A DNA stretch of 64,000 nt from contig PTEX01000273.1 in NCBI GenBank assembly GCA_003342815.1, positions 675,528-739,527 on the forward strand, read 5' to 3'. Numbering within the stretch: position 1 is the first letter of the stretch; every line of letters begins with the position of its first letter. The notes under the pieces were generated by a model. That model searched no databases. It was not told the DNA's origin and was given only the letters and a program-made list of their open reading frames with translations. Shown here one piece after another: positions 1-13,030 of this stretch. A program made the translations under genes and the position numbers. The DNA is from Eudromia elegans (lineage: Eukaryota > Chordata > Aves > Tinamiformes > Tinamidae).

Positions 1-2270
1 CTGCTCTTTGCTGAACAGTTCCTGTAAATGAAACTTCAGTCTTCCATAGAGAAAGACACCTTGCTACAAGCCTGTGGGTGATATGCCTCGTGTTTCTCTG
101 TAACAGGACAAGTGAATACCGTTTACACAATTATTTATTATGCATTCTACAATTCCACTTCAAGTTGCATAACTACAGAATGTGGGGGTTTTTTTTTGAA
201 TCTGTTGAAGCTTTTGGAGTCTAATCATAGGACTGGAATGGTCTTGAAGAAATAACCTGGGCAATCTTTCTGTCTCAGGGAATAATTAAATATACCTATG
301 TATTCTTGACAAAATGTCCATGTAATCTATCATAAAAGGCCTTCAGTTATGGGAATTTCATGGTCTCTCAAACAGATTGTAGTAGTGCTGCTTGATGTCA
401 GAGGTTCTATGTCCCTGTGTGTGGCCCAAGCAAATTTCACAGAGGTGGTAATCACCTCCTTTCTCTTTGTCATCTGGTCTTTCGAGAATAGCCAGTTTTC
501 TTGTGTGCATGTGAGAGAAACACTGCAAATATAAAAAGACAGGTCTGGCAACATGAAAATCCTCCAAATGAGATATCTCTTTTACTAGACTTTTTAAAGT
601 TTCCATGATCTTAAAAAATGTCTTAAATCTTGGTAAATGTTGGTAGTATGGAGAATCTGATGATGGAAACAACTTGGCCTCTCTGAGGACAGTTTTAATT
701 CTTAGTGTGAGTTAATGTGGTCCAGGCATTGCAAAATTGCTCTGTTTCTCTTAATGTCCCAGAAGTGAAAAAAGAATCTTTAGGAATTCCAATAATCAGG
801 TCTTTAAACTGGATAGGACTAATGCAGAGTAGACTTGTACAAGTACCAGTAATGAGTAATTTATAGAAGAAAAACAAATGGCTTGGTGAAAACATGCGTT
901 ATTGGAGACCAACCTTGGGACAAATGTCTTCATGTTTACCAGGGAAATAAAAATAGTATTTGAGACTGTAAAAGTTGTGAACTTCATTAAAAGTAAGCCT
1001 AGCAATACTCACATCTTATTATATTACACGCTAACAGGAATTCTATATCTTGCACACAGCACTAGGTTTCAGATGGCAGACTTGAAAACATCATTTAACC
1101 CCTGAGTTTAGCAAAGGTTTTCCTTGTAAATGCTGGATTTAGACTTGTTAAGCTGTTAACTGTTATTAATGTAGTTTTGTTTTGGTCTTCTGATGAGATG
1201 AGAATGTAGAGTGTCATATGCTAACATAGAGGTTGCACATAGAGAGGATATCAAAGCCACAGCACCCTTTCAAAATTGCTAGTGGAATAAGAATATTTTT
1301 GAGAAAAATGGGAGAGGACTGTCCTGCTATTCTTCTATCTTGACTCCTGCCACCTTAGTAATTGCAAAGATTAGTTTTAACACTTGAATTTGATTGTCAA
1401 CCTCATGCTGATGGAGTACTCCCAGTTTAACTCTTGGTAATTTATTGGTGTTCGATTCTGATCTCCTAGGAATATTGCTTTCTTGATCCTGATTTAGTTT
1501 GCATGTGTGATAAAGCAAATAAGGAAAGGGACAAAGAAAGGTGCAGAAAGATTCAAAGAAAACAAAATTATAAACATCAAATGCAATGCTGATTTTATTT
1601 TATCTCAAAAAAAATGGTTGTTATGGATCATTTGATGAAGGTTTTTTTTTTTTCGTCCTCTTACAAGCACTATTTTATGTATGTTAATGAGGAACAAAAT
1701 CCATTTGTTTGCAACATTTCAGAATTACACTGTATTTTTGATGTGGCCCCTGAATGGTTAGAATACCTCTGTTACAAAGACCACACTGAGAAATGCTAGT
1801 GCAGAGTGGTTTGCATTTAATAATTTTAAAATAATGGCCTTGATAAGGATCACCAGACTTTTGCAAAATGTATTTTTGAACCTTTATTATAATTTTAAGC
1901 ACTTTTTCCCCTAGGAAAAATATGGTTCTGTTCATAAGAATGCTACAAAACATTAAAAGTCTGTCTTAATCTATTTGGTGTATTGTGCATCCCTATTTGA
2001 AAAAACAGCCTCTTAATTTACCATTTTTAAGCTACATAAAATATCAATAATTAATCCATGTGAACATTTGCTGAATATTTCTTGGATTGTAACTTTCCTG
2101 TCTTCATAATAATCTGAAATCATCAGGAGATAATGCATTATGCTAGTTGGTTCCATCACATTTATATGAAGCATTCAGTGAGCTAACCTCTTCTCAGAAT
2201 ATTTTAACACTCTTGATTTCAAAACTTTAGATAATTTCCACCACATAAATGAGCATTACTAATGGGCAAA

Positions 2271-2298
2271 TATATATACATATATATATATATACACA
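2271..2298. repeat. (TA)n/(CA)n microsatellite
   Basis: Alternating TA dinucleotides with a CA step inside and a short CACAC tail. It is a simple dinucleotide repeat in AT-rich flank, likely length-polymorphic. Confidence 0.9.
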
Positions 2299-5200
2299 CT
2301 AGATATGAATGCATCCTGATTTTCTTGAAAACTTATATAGTAGGAGTCAACAATTCAAGAGTTTTCAGCTGAGGTTCTTTGATCGCTCTCTTTTGAAGAA
2401 TGGACAACTCTTAATATTTTAAGAGGTTCAAATAATATCTTAATGCTCCTCTAGGTTCTTTGTCTTTTAATCTCTTTCTATGGCCAGATAATCATAATAT
2501 TAATAACAGATATTACCTCCTTGAGATAAAAAGAGATTCTAATCCACAAATTAATCAGCAGTAAACCTTGAAAGAAATCAAGTTCTGTTGTTTTTCCAGC
2601 AGTTATTTATATAGAGAATGCTAGAGCTGAAACTCCAAATAAGAAAAAACAGCTACTATTTATGATTTTTTTTTCATTTTTATATATGGCCTGGTTATTA
2701 TACGCTGGAATAAAATGGAAAAGACCTTCTTTCTTCACATCAAAACTGCTGTCTAGGATGAACAGCATTCCTACCATTTCCACTCTAGGATGGTTTTCCT
2801 GCTTGGTTTGTAATCCCTGAAGAGATTTAGACTAACCTAGAGGAAAATGCAAAGACCTTCAGGCACCAAATGGTGCCATTTTAATACTTATTAACACAGA
2901 ACTGGGGAAATGGGGAGATAGCGTTAGACGTTCAATCTCTCCTTTCAGAAGTTTCTTTTCAGTGTCCACAAACTGTGTGACTCCCAGGTGTGAGCATAAG
3001 ATCTGGGGTAATTTCTGGAGCTCGTTTGTTAACTCACTAAACTGAGATTCCAGGTCACACTTGTTGATAGACCTCTTTTTCCATTTCTCTACCTGAAATA
3101 CATCCGTTCAATCAATTCATTATTACTGGGAAAACTTTAGAATAACTTCCCCAATTCAGCTCTTTGTTGAGCTGTTTGCTGGATATTTAAAAGAACAGAT
3201 GAGAAAAATGATGGTTATTCTCAGAAGGGGAAGCACATGTCATCTTTAATTAATCCAGCTATTCTTTGTCAACTGCAGCCTCTGCAATATAAAGCAGTGA
3301 ATAACCTACATGATCACATCTCCCAAGGACTGTGAGAACACTGATATTTTGCTGGAAATAATTTTTGTTTGTTCCACAATTGCAAAACATGTAACATTAT
3401 ATCCCACAATTACTTGGGGATATAATAAACTCCTTTTCTAGCTCAAGTCCTCGGAGATTGTTTCCCTAGAATTTAGGATACACCTTGATTGTAACTTTGT
3501 TGAAAGCTAATATCTGCGTAGCTCAATGTTTTAGAGCAAAACCAATAGCATAGATACAAATTGCTATTCAGGCCAGTTTTTAACGATGGCACTTCTCAGT
3601 TCTTCCTCTTTTCTCTGGGAAGACTTTCATAAGCCCATCCTTTGATCTGAAGCTGTTTGCAAAGCCTGTTATTGAAGGAAGAAGCTTTACTGCAACATTT
3701 TTTTTAATATATATAAAAGATAAATATAGGATTTTTTTTGTAATTCAGTCTCAAGGGTGATTTTGATTATAATGTTTTTGCTCCAAAAGGAAATGCTTAA
3801 GGCAGATCATTCACATCGGAAGCATCTTTCTGACAAGGTAGGCCAATGGTTACTATTACTGAAAGATCCTTTTCGATTATTGGAAGGTCCATTTTAGCAT
3901 TTTTGTGCGACTGACTATTTGCCCTAACTGTTGTCTTGTCCTTACCTCATAGAACAACTCATTAAAGGGCAGTTTGTTCTGCAGAATACAGAACTCCATA
4001 ACTCTATCCTGTATCCTGACTACACACCCTGAAAGACTTTGGGCCTCAGGAGGAGTTTTTAGTGACGTTGCTAGTAAACGAATTTGAATTAACAAGGATA
4101 CAGCTGTCTTCTGTAGCAACAACTTATGATTTCCTCTTTCATAACTTCTCTCTCCTTATTTTGACAAACAAGAAAACTGTTATATGTTGGAAGAGATTCT
4201 TGTAGGGCATGTTGCAGCTTAACCTTTGTGCATTTTATTTCAGGCTTAGCACAAGCAGCTGTAAGGACATAGCATTTTCTGTGGTCTTGAATATGGATGA
4301 AAGATTATCCTTTTGTATATGCAGATACCATTTTACATGAATCAGCAGGTCATATGCTGCATCCTTTCCCTTCTCATGTAAATTCAATCTCAGAAGAGAT
4401 ATAAATTCTGTATGGTTGAGATGTTATAAATGAACAGGGCTTCATTTACACAAAGTACACAAAGGTGTGAATGACACTATGAGTAAAGAGAGCCATGACA
4501 TTATGGATATGGATTATTTTTCAGAAAGTAAGTTCAAATAGTAGACAGAAAATATATTATGTGTATTCTTTAAAAGCATTTAAATAAGTCATATGGATGT
4601 TAATACTGTAGTACTAATGTAATATGTCCCTGTGATTAATATGTCTGGTGTTATATGTGAATTAAAGAATTTGGTACCTCTTGATTTACAAACAAAAGGT
4701 TTATTCCATTTCCATGCAGGTTGTTTTCCCAGACTCGATGTTCCTTGTTGGATATAAGGTTGCATGTTTGCAATCATTTCCCACATTCTTCAGGTGACTC
4801 TAAGAGGATAATGTCAGATGCAGATCTTCTTGCATCTAGAAAGTGAACTCAGAGGAAGACACAGATGAAGATCACTGGACTTTTGAACAAGTAAAGAGTC
4901 TGTATCTGTGTCCTGCAGCTCAGAGATATCATCTGTTCTTATTGCTCACTTCAGACAATCTCAATGATATATTCAGGGTTTGCAGTCCTACACCAGTCAG
5001 GAAATTGCTTTATTTAGGGACTGGTGCCTCAAGCTAGTTACCTCTTGGGACTTGGGAAAGGCACGAGTTGTTTGCTAGTTTGTATCCTAAATCATGAGAG
5101 GGAGGAACGGTTAGATATCCTGATGCTGATATTCTGTGCCTTAGGGTTTTTTCCCTGTGGAATTTTCCAACTCAGACAGCATTCCCACGTTGCTGCTTTT

Positions 5201-6085
5201 GGAACAGCATATATATTTGTCTAACATTTTCTATGTGCTGAAGCTCATATTTGAAGACAAAGCCAAGGAGATTTTTGGTAAGGGTACTATTTAAGAATAT
5301 TTTGGTTCCAATCTTACCTAAATCTCTCTGACTGAACCTAGCAGAGTACAAATCTGCTGCATGTTGTCCATGCAGAGCAACCAGATTCCTCACACAACCT
5401 GAACTTAACCTCCACCTCTCAGCTAGGGTGTGCCTGATGGCTCTCAGGATTACACTGTATTTATTGTTTCCTGGTAAGACATGTCTTTGTTAAGAGCAGG
5501 AAAAACTACCTGATCTCCCCACTGAAGTAAATGGAGAAGGGTCATAATGCTCCACAAAATCAAGCAAACCCAAGTTATTTTTATTTAATTATTGGAACTA
5601 AAAAGTGTGGCCTTTCTGTGTTAGTTCTTTGAGATCATTTGTCAACGGCAAATGTAGGATGTTTTCTCTATCTATCAAGAATAAGTTTCTGGTCCAGCTA
5701 GAAATTTCTGGTCTAGAGATCTTGCTCTTTAGCAGGATCAGATTTTCCTTATCTGCTTCCTGATAAACAGGTTTTTCAGGACAGTGACCAATACCTTGTT
5801 GATTCATGCCTTTGAAAAATAGTCTTTTTGGCTGTAAATACATTTCTAAGGAATGCAAGAGAACTTCATATTAAGTCCTTTATCTGACATTCTGTAAGGA
5901 AACCTGATTTCTGATGATGCCCGTAGGATTTTCCTGATACATTGCCTCATATTTTTAAATAACAGAATCCCATATTACTTCATTAATTTGTCTCTCCTTC
6001 TTTTCTGCACTGAAATTTTGCTGCTTTTATCAAGGTGACTCTCTGTACTTCAGAGACCAAGTATGCTGTTCTCTAGGAAAGAAAG

Positions 6086-6132
6086 CCTCTTCTCTCTCCC
6101 CTTTCATTCCCTCCTGTCCCCTCCCCTCCTTC
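6086..6132. repeat. Pyrimidine-rich tract on + strand
   Basis: Nearly uninterrupted C/T on the plus strand (runs such as CTCTTCTCTCTCCCC and CCCCTCCCCTCC). It lies about 50 bp before an (AT)10 repeat. Homopurine/homopyrimidine tracts can form triplex DNA, but the mirror symmetry here is imperfect, so this is only a compositional annotation. Confidence 0.6.
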
Positions 6133-6184
6133 ACTGCATAGCGAAAAATGCAACAGTACTCATCTTTAAAGAAAAAAAAAGAAA

Positions 6185-6204
6185 ATATATATATATATAT
6201 ATAT
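6185..6204. repeat. (AT)10 microsatellite
   Basis: Ten perfect AT units directly after an A-rich stretch. Simple sequence repeat. Confidence 0.92.
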
Positions 6205-8713
6205 GCTCCCAACCATCATTTTTTTCACACTTCGGTGTTCTCTTCCTAAGGACAAGAAAAAAAATGAAAACAATAGGGTCAAAAGGAACCTCGCCAAGTA
6301 CCAGAAAATAATGAAAATAAGCCTCAGACAAAATGTAACTTAAAAGGGGAAGCCAAGGCAGATTTCTGAAGCTGGAAGTTATGCAACTTGGGCTTTCGGT
6401 ATTGACTAGTCTTAAGGCACATGCTTTGATGATAAAGATAGGCCAGGCTGAGTCTTATTTCTACAGTCCTCTGGTTCCTTCCTCGGCTGCACACTGTGAG
6501 TCTGTCAGAGCCTAGCCCCGAGCAGCCGTGCATCTGAGGATCTTCCTCTCTCCACAGCATCTGAAGTTATGCTGTACTCTTTAGGAAGAACAGGGAGCTG
6601 AAATTATTCTGTGGGGCAAGCAGTTTCCAAACAAACCCTTAGAATCTGAAAAGAAGTAGCTGGAAAGAAGCAGAAAGCTGTAGACATGGTAGAAAAATGT
6701 TATTGGAGGTTGCTGTGATTCTGATGTCAGTAAGAGAGAAAGTTAATGGCTCTGTTCTCTTGTATCATCATACCACAAATGAAACTTTTGTGCTGCTGAA
6801 TTCCCTGAAAAATAGTTTGAATTAGCTGTTTCCACCCTAGATAAGGTTCCTACACTTTATGTTTAGAGAGCTGAATTCAGACAGGCCCTAATAAATCCTA
6901 GTAAACTAATTCAACCAAATTAAGTTCAAATTTCCAACTATTTCTGAAAAATGAAATTGAAAATGCTTATGTCTCACTTCATAGTAACATAGCTCAGAAT
7001 AGAACTGGAAAATCTTCTAAATGTACCAAGATGTATTTTTGCTCTTGTATCTTTTGTGGAGTTTGTTTGTTTGATTGATTTTTTCCTCAATAAAATGCCA
7101 TTTTACTATGATATAATATATTTTTAATCTTATCAAAACAACAGGACTGAAGTATCCTTTTCTGCAAATGTTAAAGCAGGGCTTTCTTACATATGTTGCT
7201 GAAATTTGTTCTCCTTTCCTCCCAAAGCTATGTTCTGATGCAATTAGCTGTTTTCCCCAAAGCTCTCATATGATGAATCAGCTTGAGGCAGGGAAACTTA
7301 AGACAAAAGGGAACATCTTGCTACACATCTGGATGATAAACTTTCAGTTTATATGCCTTTTAGTTGCCAATATACAAGAGTACATAAAGAAGTCTTAAAG
7401 GGAGACATCTGACATGGAATGCTGCTCTTTGCCAATCTTCATGCATTTTATTGACATCTGATGGAGGTTCCAGAAATGAATTTCAGAATCGTATCCAATC
7501 TGGTGATTTTTATTTTTCAGAATTTTGAAATAACACTGTCTGACTTTGAGGCGTTTCTTTAATTTATATACAGAGTGGGAGGCATTACAAACTTTATTGT
7601 TTTCTGAAGGATTTTAGTGCACAAAAATAAAATCTTTCTAACAGCATAGTCAGTTATGTTTAAAGCACTGCAAAAAGTGTAGTGTCTTCAATAATGCAAT
7701 ATCTGTAGCTGCACTACTTATTGAACGTCAGTATCTTGGTCTCCAAACAATCAATCTGCTATAACTTTGTTACCACCTTACTGATCGTTATGTTGATAAG
7801 ACTGTCACATAAACTTAGACCTATGGATGATTTTATTACTCTCAAATACCCTCTGAATCACACAAACTAGTAATAAATAATTGAATCTTTACACAAAATG
7901 GAGTAGCTAATATAGCAGCTTTCTAGCTAGTGCCACCCTGACAAAGGGTATTAATAATGAATAATCTGTCATTGTTGATAATTAAATGTACTAATCAAAA
8001 CTGATTTATCAAAATACGCTAGATTTCATATGTGTATAAATCTTACCATTTTGCACAGGATACCAACTCATAATGTGTTTATAATCCTAGCTGAATAGAA
8101 AATGTCTGAATTTCAAAATTGCTCTCTACCATTACATTGAAAACCAGGGAGAGAGGAAGGATATGAGACGATGTATAATGTTAAGAATAATCTATCTATA
8201 TTTATGTTGATCTCAATGATTCTCCTTTTTCTTTCTCCTTTTATTTAACTTTGGTACAAGGTAGATAGTGGGGGATATAATCTCCCTTTTCAATTGAGTA
8301 ATTACACATTACACATGTTAAATTCATTTATTTAGTATAAATAACATGCCTAAATAAACAATAGTATTCTGGAGCTGTAATAGCCAAGGGTGACCCAAAA
8401 TAGTTTGAAAAGAGTAGATGCTTGAAACTCTCAAGGTCTTTATAAAGTCTGATGAAGACACAGCAAACAGCAGACTATATAGGTAGTAGTGCTCTGATTG
8501 TTATTGAATTATGTTAATAAATCATAAAAATTTTTAGATTAATAGTAAAAAGCTAGGGAGAAAGAGAGAAGAGTGTATATGTGTGTCCATTCTAAAAATG
8601 TGTTTGTAAGGCAGAAAGATAGATGCTAGTTCCTGTATATTTGAGCTAGAAATAGTATGCAAAATTAGTGAGGAATCTGCCACATACAAAATGTGAAGGA
8701 AATTAAATATACA

Positions 8714-8753
8714 GATATATATATATACACATATATATATATACACACACACA
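8714..8753. repeat. (AT)n(CA)n compound microsatellite
   Basis: Alternating AT runs separated by an ACAC step and ending in an ACACACAC run. It is a compound purine/pyrimidine-alternating repeat. Confidence 0.9.
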
Positions 8754-9323
8754 AGGACATTTTTTTTTATCCTAAAATGTTATGCGTAATCAAACACGTC
8801 CTGAAAGTTTATTTTGGGGCATTTCCCTTAGCTAAACTGCAGCCAGAGTATTTTTTTTTCCAATGTGTGCTTGGCTCATATTAGATTTGAGAAAGTGCTT
8901 GTGGGCCCTCAAGCTTGATCTTTTCCTGAGACTGCACCATTCAGTCCAATAAGAAATAGCATCTCTCTCCAGATCATGATTTTAAGAATAGATGGTTTGT
9001 AAAAGGAGAAAAGATGATGTCTACTTTATTTCCATGAAAATAAATTCCAAAATGACCATGGATATTTGTAGATTCATAATCAAATTAGACTGTATTTTTT
9101 TATATGTATTGGATAATGATATTATTAATGATCACAGGCATTTTTCATTTTCCCAGGCTAACTCACAGTCACGCGGGTGAGTACTATTAGCCTGCGTAGC
9201 GCAGGGGGGATCAGCTGATGTGTAAAGCCTTTGCTCAGCTTAATTGGCCAGCTCTGCATTTTGCAGATGTTAGATTTGCAAATTGCCAGTCCCGTAAATG
9301 CACCCAAGCAGCTCGGATGCAGC

Positions 9324-9354
9324 GCACACACACACACACACGCACGCACACACA
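9324..9354. repeat. (CA)n microsatellite with CG interruptions
   Basis: A CA repeat of about 15 units interrupted twice by CG, followed by GTGTGT. On the minus strand it is read as a cysteine/valine string inside the long open frame there, which argues that the frame is not a conserved protein. Confidence 0.92.
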
Positions 9355-9470
9355 GTGTGTTTTGCTGCTGCTTGGGAAAGACAAATCGCATTTGCAATGT
9401 AAGAAGCGGAACATAAAGAGAATCTGCCCTTGAAATTCTCTCACCCAAGGGTAAATTATGAAATTGAATG

Positions 9471-9479
9471 TCAAGGTCA
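9471..9479 (+). promoter_or_regulatory. Nuclear-receptor extended half-site (TCAAGGTCA)
   Basis: An exact match to the TCAAGGTCA element recognised by monomeric orphan receptors of the NR5A and ERR families. A 9-bp match occurs by chance at some rate in 64 kb. Its weight comes from lying 120 bp from the CpG block. Confidence 0.35.
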
Positions 9480-9594
9480 TCCTGACAGACAACATGTGCC
9501 AGGCGGAAAATGAAACTGCAGCTTCGTATGCGCTGGCTTCGAGTGTTTTGATGAGGTCTTTTTGAAGGGCTTTTCTGCTCTTTTCTCCTTTACG

Positions 9595-9890
9595 CTGAAT
9601 TGTGGCCGCGGCGGTGGCGAGGGAGGCTGAGGTGCGCCGCTCGTTTTGTGCTGGCAGGAGCAGCCGCGCTCCGAGCTGCCGTTCCCTGGGAGGGATGGAG
9701 GCGGCTATGGCAGTTGCTATGACAACCTGCTCCACTTTGGAGCTCCGCGCGCGTTTGGAAATGACTTCCTCCTCGCTAAGTGTCGGCCTGGGAGAAGGGT
9801 GATGCTGCAGTGAGGCCGCGCTGAATTCGTCTAGATCAGAAACTAAATGACATTTTTCACTCGCCGCTTGGCGCGTGGTTAAGCAAAAAT
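9595..9890. promoter_or_regulatory. Short CpG-rich block (CpG-island-like)
   Basis: I count roughly 26 CpG dinucleotides in about 300 bp, against very few in the surrounding kilobases. The block includes GGCCGCGGCGG, CCGCGCGCG and TTGGCGCG strings. Such density usually means the DNA is unmethylated in the germ line, as at promoters or developmental enhancers. No TATA box or clear start of a coding exon is visible on either strand. It is near the lower size limit for an island. Confidence 0.5.
9713..9726. promoter_or_regulatory. RFX X-box-like palindrome
   Basis: GTTGCT-AT-GACAAC, an imperfect inverted repeat close to the RFX-family X-box consensus (GTTGCCATGGCAAC type). It lies in the centre of the CpG-rich block. 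X-boxes in CpG promoters are typical of cilium genes, but no such gene is visible here. Confidence 0.35.
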
Positions 9891-10573
9891 AGAGCGTGAT
9901 TACAATTACAAAAGTGCAAGATTTGGGCAGGATGATACGATTTTGATTCTTGCAGGGGAAATTGATGTTTGTGTGTACATGTTTCACACACTGTAATATT
10001 ATAAACTGCCACAAGACACATTACGTGTGTGCATGCAGCCTGTACAGAAAGGCAGGGTATAGTACAAAAGTGGTTTACCATGAAGAAATCTTTTTCTTCC
10101 AATAAATAAAATACGAGAGGGTGAGGAAGATGCAGGGAAGCATGTGTAAATCAAGTGATGACAAGGAACTGATTGCCCACCTAACACAATATATCTAGCA
10201 ATATAGTTGTGTTGAGATTTTCCACGCTCTCAATATATAGCCTAAAGTATATTATTTTCCTGCTATTATAGGCAAATGTTCTCTGCAGTACTATAAAAAA
10301 TGGCTAGCAAATATGTCTTTCATGTGGACGAGTAGAGCATTGAAGAGCAGTAGCAGTTTGGATTTGTTTAATAAAGGCTCGTGCACAGAATCTGGCAGTG
10401 GCTTAATAATATCCAGTGGAGCCACTGGAAGTATATTCTGTTCTGAAATATAATCGTGTTAGAGAACTATGCCACTGTGGAATTGGCAGTGATGAGGATA
10501 CAGCTCAGCTACTCCACACCATTTGATTCCCTTGTTATTCTATTTTTTTTGTGCTTTTACTTGTGAGTATCTA

Positions 10574-10581
10574 ATTTGCAT
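10574..10581 (+). promoter_or_regulatory. Octamer motif ATTTGCAT
   Basis: An exact octamer, the site bound by POU-domain factors. It lies about 700 bp from the CpG block in sequence of otherwise ordinary composition. Single-motif evidence only. Confidence 0.25.
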
Positions 10582-10700
10582 AACAATTTTACAGTGACTT
10601 CTTAATGATGTGCAGTATGCCAAATGTTGCTATTGGATTATGTAAATCTCTGTAATCTGATTTCTTGAATCAACTACACAATTATTCTTCATAACCTCAA

Positions 10701-13030
10701 TGCGAGGGCACGGGGTCCTTTAACCTGATTGCTCCCTCTTCTGAGAACATCTATGCAGGTTGCCAGTGAAAAGCTACCTAGTTCAGCTTCCTTGCTGCCT
10801 TCCACTGAGGCATTCATTGACCAGAGCACATGTGAATGAGAAACAAAATTTAAAAATTCACTCTGGCACATTTCTTGTTACTCTACTAATTTGTAATTTA
10901 CAATGCCTAGTGAGCAGAGTTCTGGTTCTGGAACTGCAAAGCATGCACATGCAGGTATTTGTGTGTGTCACGTGTGCACAGAGCTGTGCGGACATTTATT
11001 TTATTATCTTGAAAGCTTTTTTTTTCTTTTACAGTTATATAGCAAGTTTAAAAAAAAGATTACTCACCAGTCACTCACTTTTGGTCACAAGTAGGTCAAG
11101 AAAATCTTTTAATAATGTGAGCAGTTAATAAAAATGAGCTTGCAGAATTCTTTTAGAAAGTTGGCATGAAATAGGTAATCACTAACCAAGTCAGTCTTGA
11201 TGTCAGCCTCATCTTGACATGTTCACATCTGAGGAACAGACAGAAAGTCCTGTGCACAATCCGGGTATTTTTAACTGCAGGTTTGAAATTTGACAACACA
11301 AAGAAAATTTATCTGGATGCAAAGTGAGAAGAGTGCAAAAAACAATAAAGCAAGCACTTCAATTGGATCACCTTTTCTAGTCAAGTGTATGAGGTAAGGC
11401 ATGGGTGGAGGTAAGAAAAGGGAAAATGCTCTCTTATTCTGTCTCATCAAGCTCCATAGTGGCGCGGTTGCAGAGCAGTGTCTGGCTTGGTCTCAGAGGG
11501 CCCTCAGGCATCTCTGCAGGCTGCGAACAGGCAGGTCTGTGGAGCAGAAGTAACTCAAGTTCTGCCTCTTCTCCACTGCCCTTTGTGCTCTGGGTATTTA
11601 CAGAGCAGAACTGCTGTTGCTATGCAGAATTTGGGTGCAAAGTTCACCCATAGCAGATCTGGTATCTTTTGTTCAGCTTTCTCCAGGTAAAATAACTAGT
11701 TGGCTCCACTGTTTTACTGACTGTGCCCCACAGAGCTGAAGACTGAGGGAAGGTGCAAAGACATCCTCCCTCTGACTCTATTAATGGAAATCATGATTTG
11801 ATTCTGGATGTTTTGTGTTCTGAGTCTGTTGTGGTGGCCCACAGCTGGATGTGTCCTCTGGCTTCCTGGTGCATGCTAACCCATGGCCACCCTGCCCAGA
11901 AGGAGCAATCTCTAATGCAAACTGATCAAGACAACATCACGTGCCCTGTACTTCATTGGAGCCTCTACTTGAGGTGTAATAATTTTATTTGGGAGGCTTT
12001 TTTTTTTTACACAGATTTCCTGGAATAGTAACAGGACTGTATCACACCCGGCTTGCCTCAAGTGTTTATCCAGCGAGACTTTTTTCCTGTGCGCCTGCAT
12101 GTGTGTGGGTAAGCTGAGGTAAATTTTGTAGTTCCATGGTGTGAAGGAGGAAGAATGAGTGAGACTTGTTCAAGGATGAGAAAAATTGAGGTTAAAGAAA
12201 GCATAGAAAGGCTGTCCCAACAGAGATGGCTGTAACTGTCTCTTCATTTGCTCTGTCTGGGGGAGCTTCCAGGGTGCACCATCATGTCAACTGGAGGAAG
12301 CCAAATGCCTTGCTCTGGCTTAGGAGAGAGCAGTTGGATTTGCAATGTAATCAAGAGACTGTGATCTTGAACCAACGCGTGAAGTGAGCCTAACTGACAC
12401 TGTAAGCGCATCTAAACACCAGGAGAGTTAAATGATTTGGAGCAAATGATGCAGTCATCTCAAGCAGCATCATGGGATGAGTCTTGTTAAAATTATCTGT
12501 TTGCAAAATCCCACTGAAACTGATGGGACGGTATGCCTGTCGACGAAGAGCAGAGACCATGATCTGCATAAGGAGCCAATATACACATGCTCTTCATCAT
12601 CCGGCAAGGTCTGCGATGGTAAATGTCAATGTCAGATCGAGTATTCTGAATTGTGTACTGAAGTGTAATAGCCACTTTGAGAACAAGGGAGCTTTAGTAA
12701 CTCAATTATGCTGAGAAAAGGATGTTTTTTAAAATACTTTCAGGATTAGAATTTCTTATTAACATATTTGGAAATATTTATTTTTGGATACAGATAACAT
12801 TTAAATTAAGAGTCCCTATTTCTCCTGAGCATAGTTGAAATCTGATAAATGTCTGAAAGCATCGTAAAGATTTATGTTTGACAATGAATAGATCTACATG
12901 TTGGCACGAGAAAAACTAGATAAAATTTTCTTCTGTTACAAAAGAAGTCCCAAATTTGTAAAAAGGCAATTTATGAGTATAAAACAGACTCTTGTGTAAT
13001 AACCAAGTCTTTGTTGGTAGTGAACAGATG
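10701..13030. other. Non-coding DNA, no gene recognised
   Basis: Moderately AT-rich, with mixed-composition patches (for example 11400-11900 and 12230-12330) that hold open frames of at most about 120 codons. None has a recognisable domain. No RNA gene or transposon end was recognised. Confidence 0.5.

Larger units (their letters stand above)
1..9150. other. AT-rich non-coding DNA, no gene recognised
   Basis: I read both strands and find only short open frames with no recognisable domain, no codon bias and many A/T-rich codons. The stretch holds simple repeats (listed separately), a pyrimidine-rich tract near 6086-6132 and many short poly-T and poly-A runs. One minus-strand frame at 3877-4122 contains a good-looking splice-donor string (GAG followed by GTAAGG), but I recognise no protein in it. 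An intron or intergenic desert is the simplest reading. Confidence 0.6.
9150..10700. promoter_or_regulatory. Candidate regulatory region (CpG block plus TF-site-like motifs)
   Basis: Compared with its flanks, this segment is richer in CpG and in longer low-repeat sequence. It contains a CpG-dense core (about 9595-9890), a TCAAGGTCA nuclear-receptor half-site at 9471-9479, an RFX X-box-like palindrome at 9713-9726 and an ATTTGCAT octamer at 10574-10581. These motifs are seen directly; their function is inference. It could be a distal enhancer, a promoter of a non-coding RNA, or the first exon of a gene whose body lies outside the window. I cannot tell the strand. Confidence 0.4.

Noticed and set aside
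3877-4122. Minus-strand frame with a RTRQQLGQIV string, reminiscent of the RTKEQLGYIV motif of insulinase-type peptidases, and a strong GTAAGG donor.
   Set aside because: The matching string starts at the splice-donor-like site itself, no other part of the peptidase family is visible, and the rest of the frame matches nothing. A short chance similarity.
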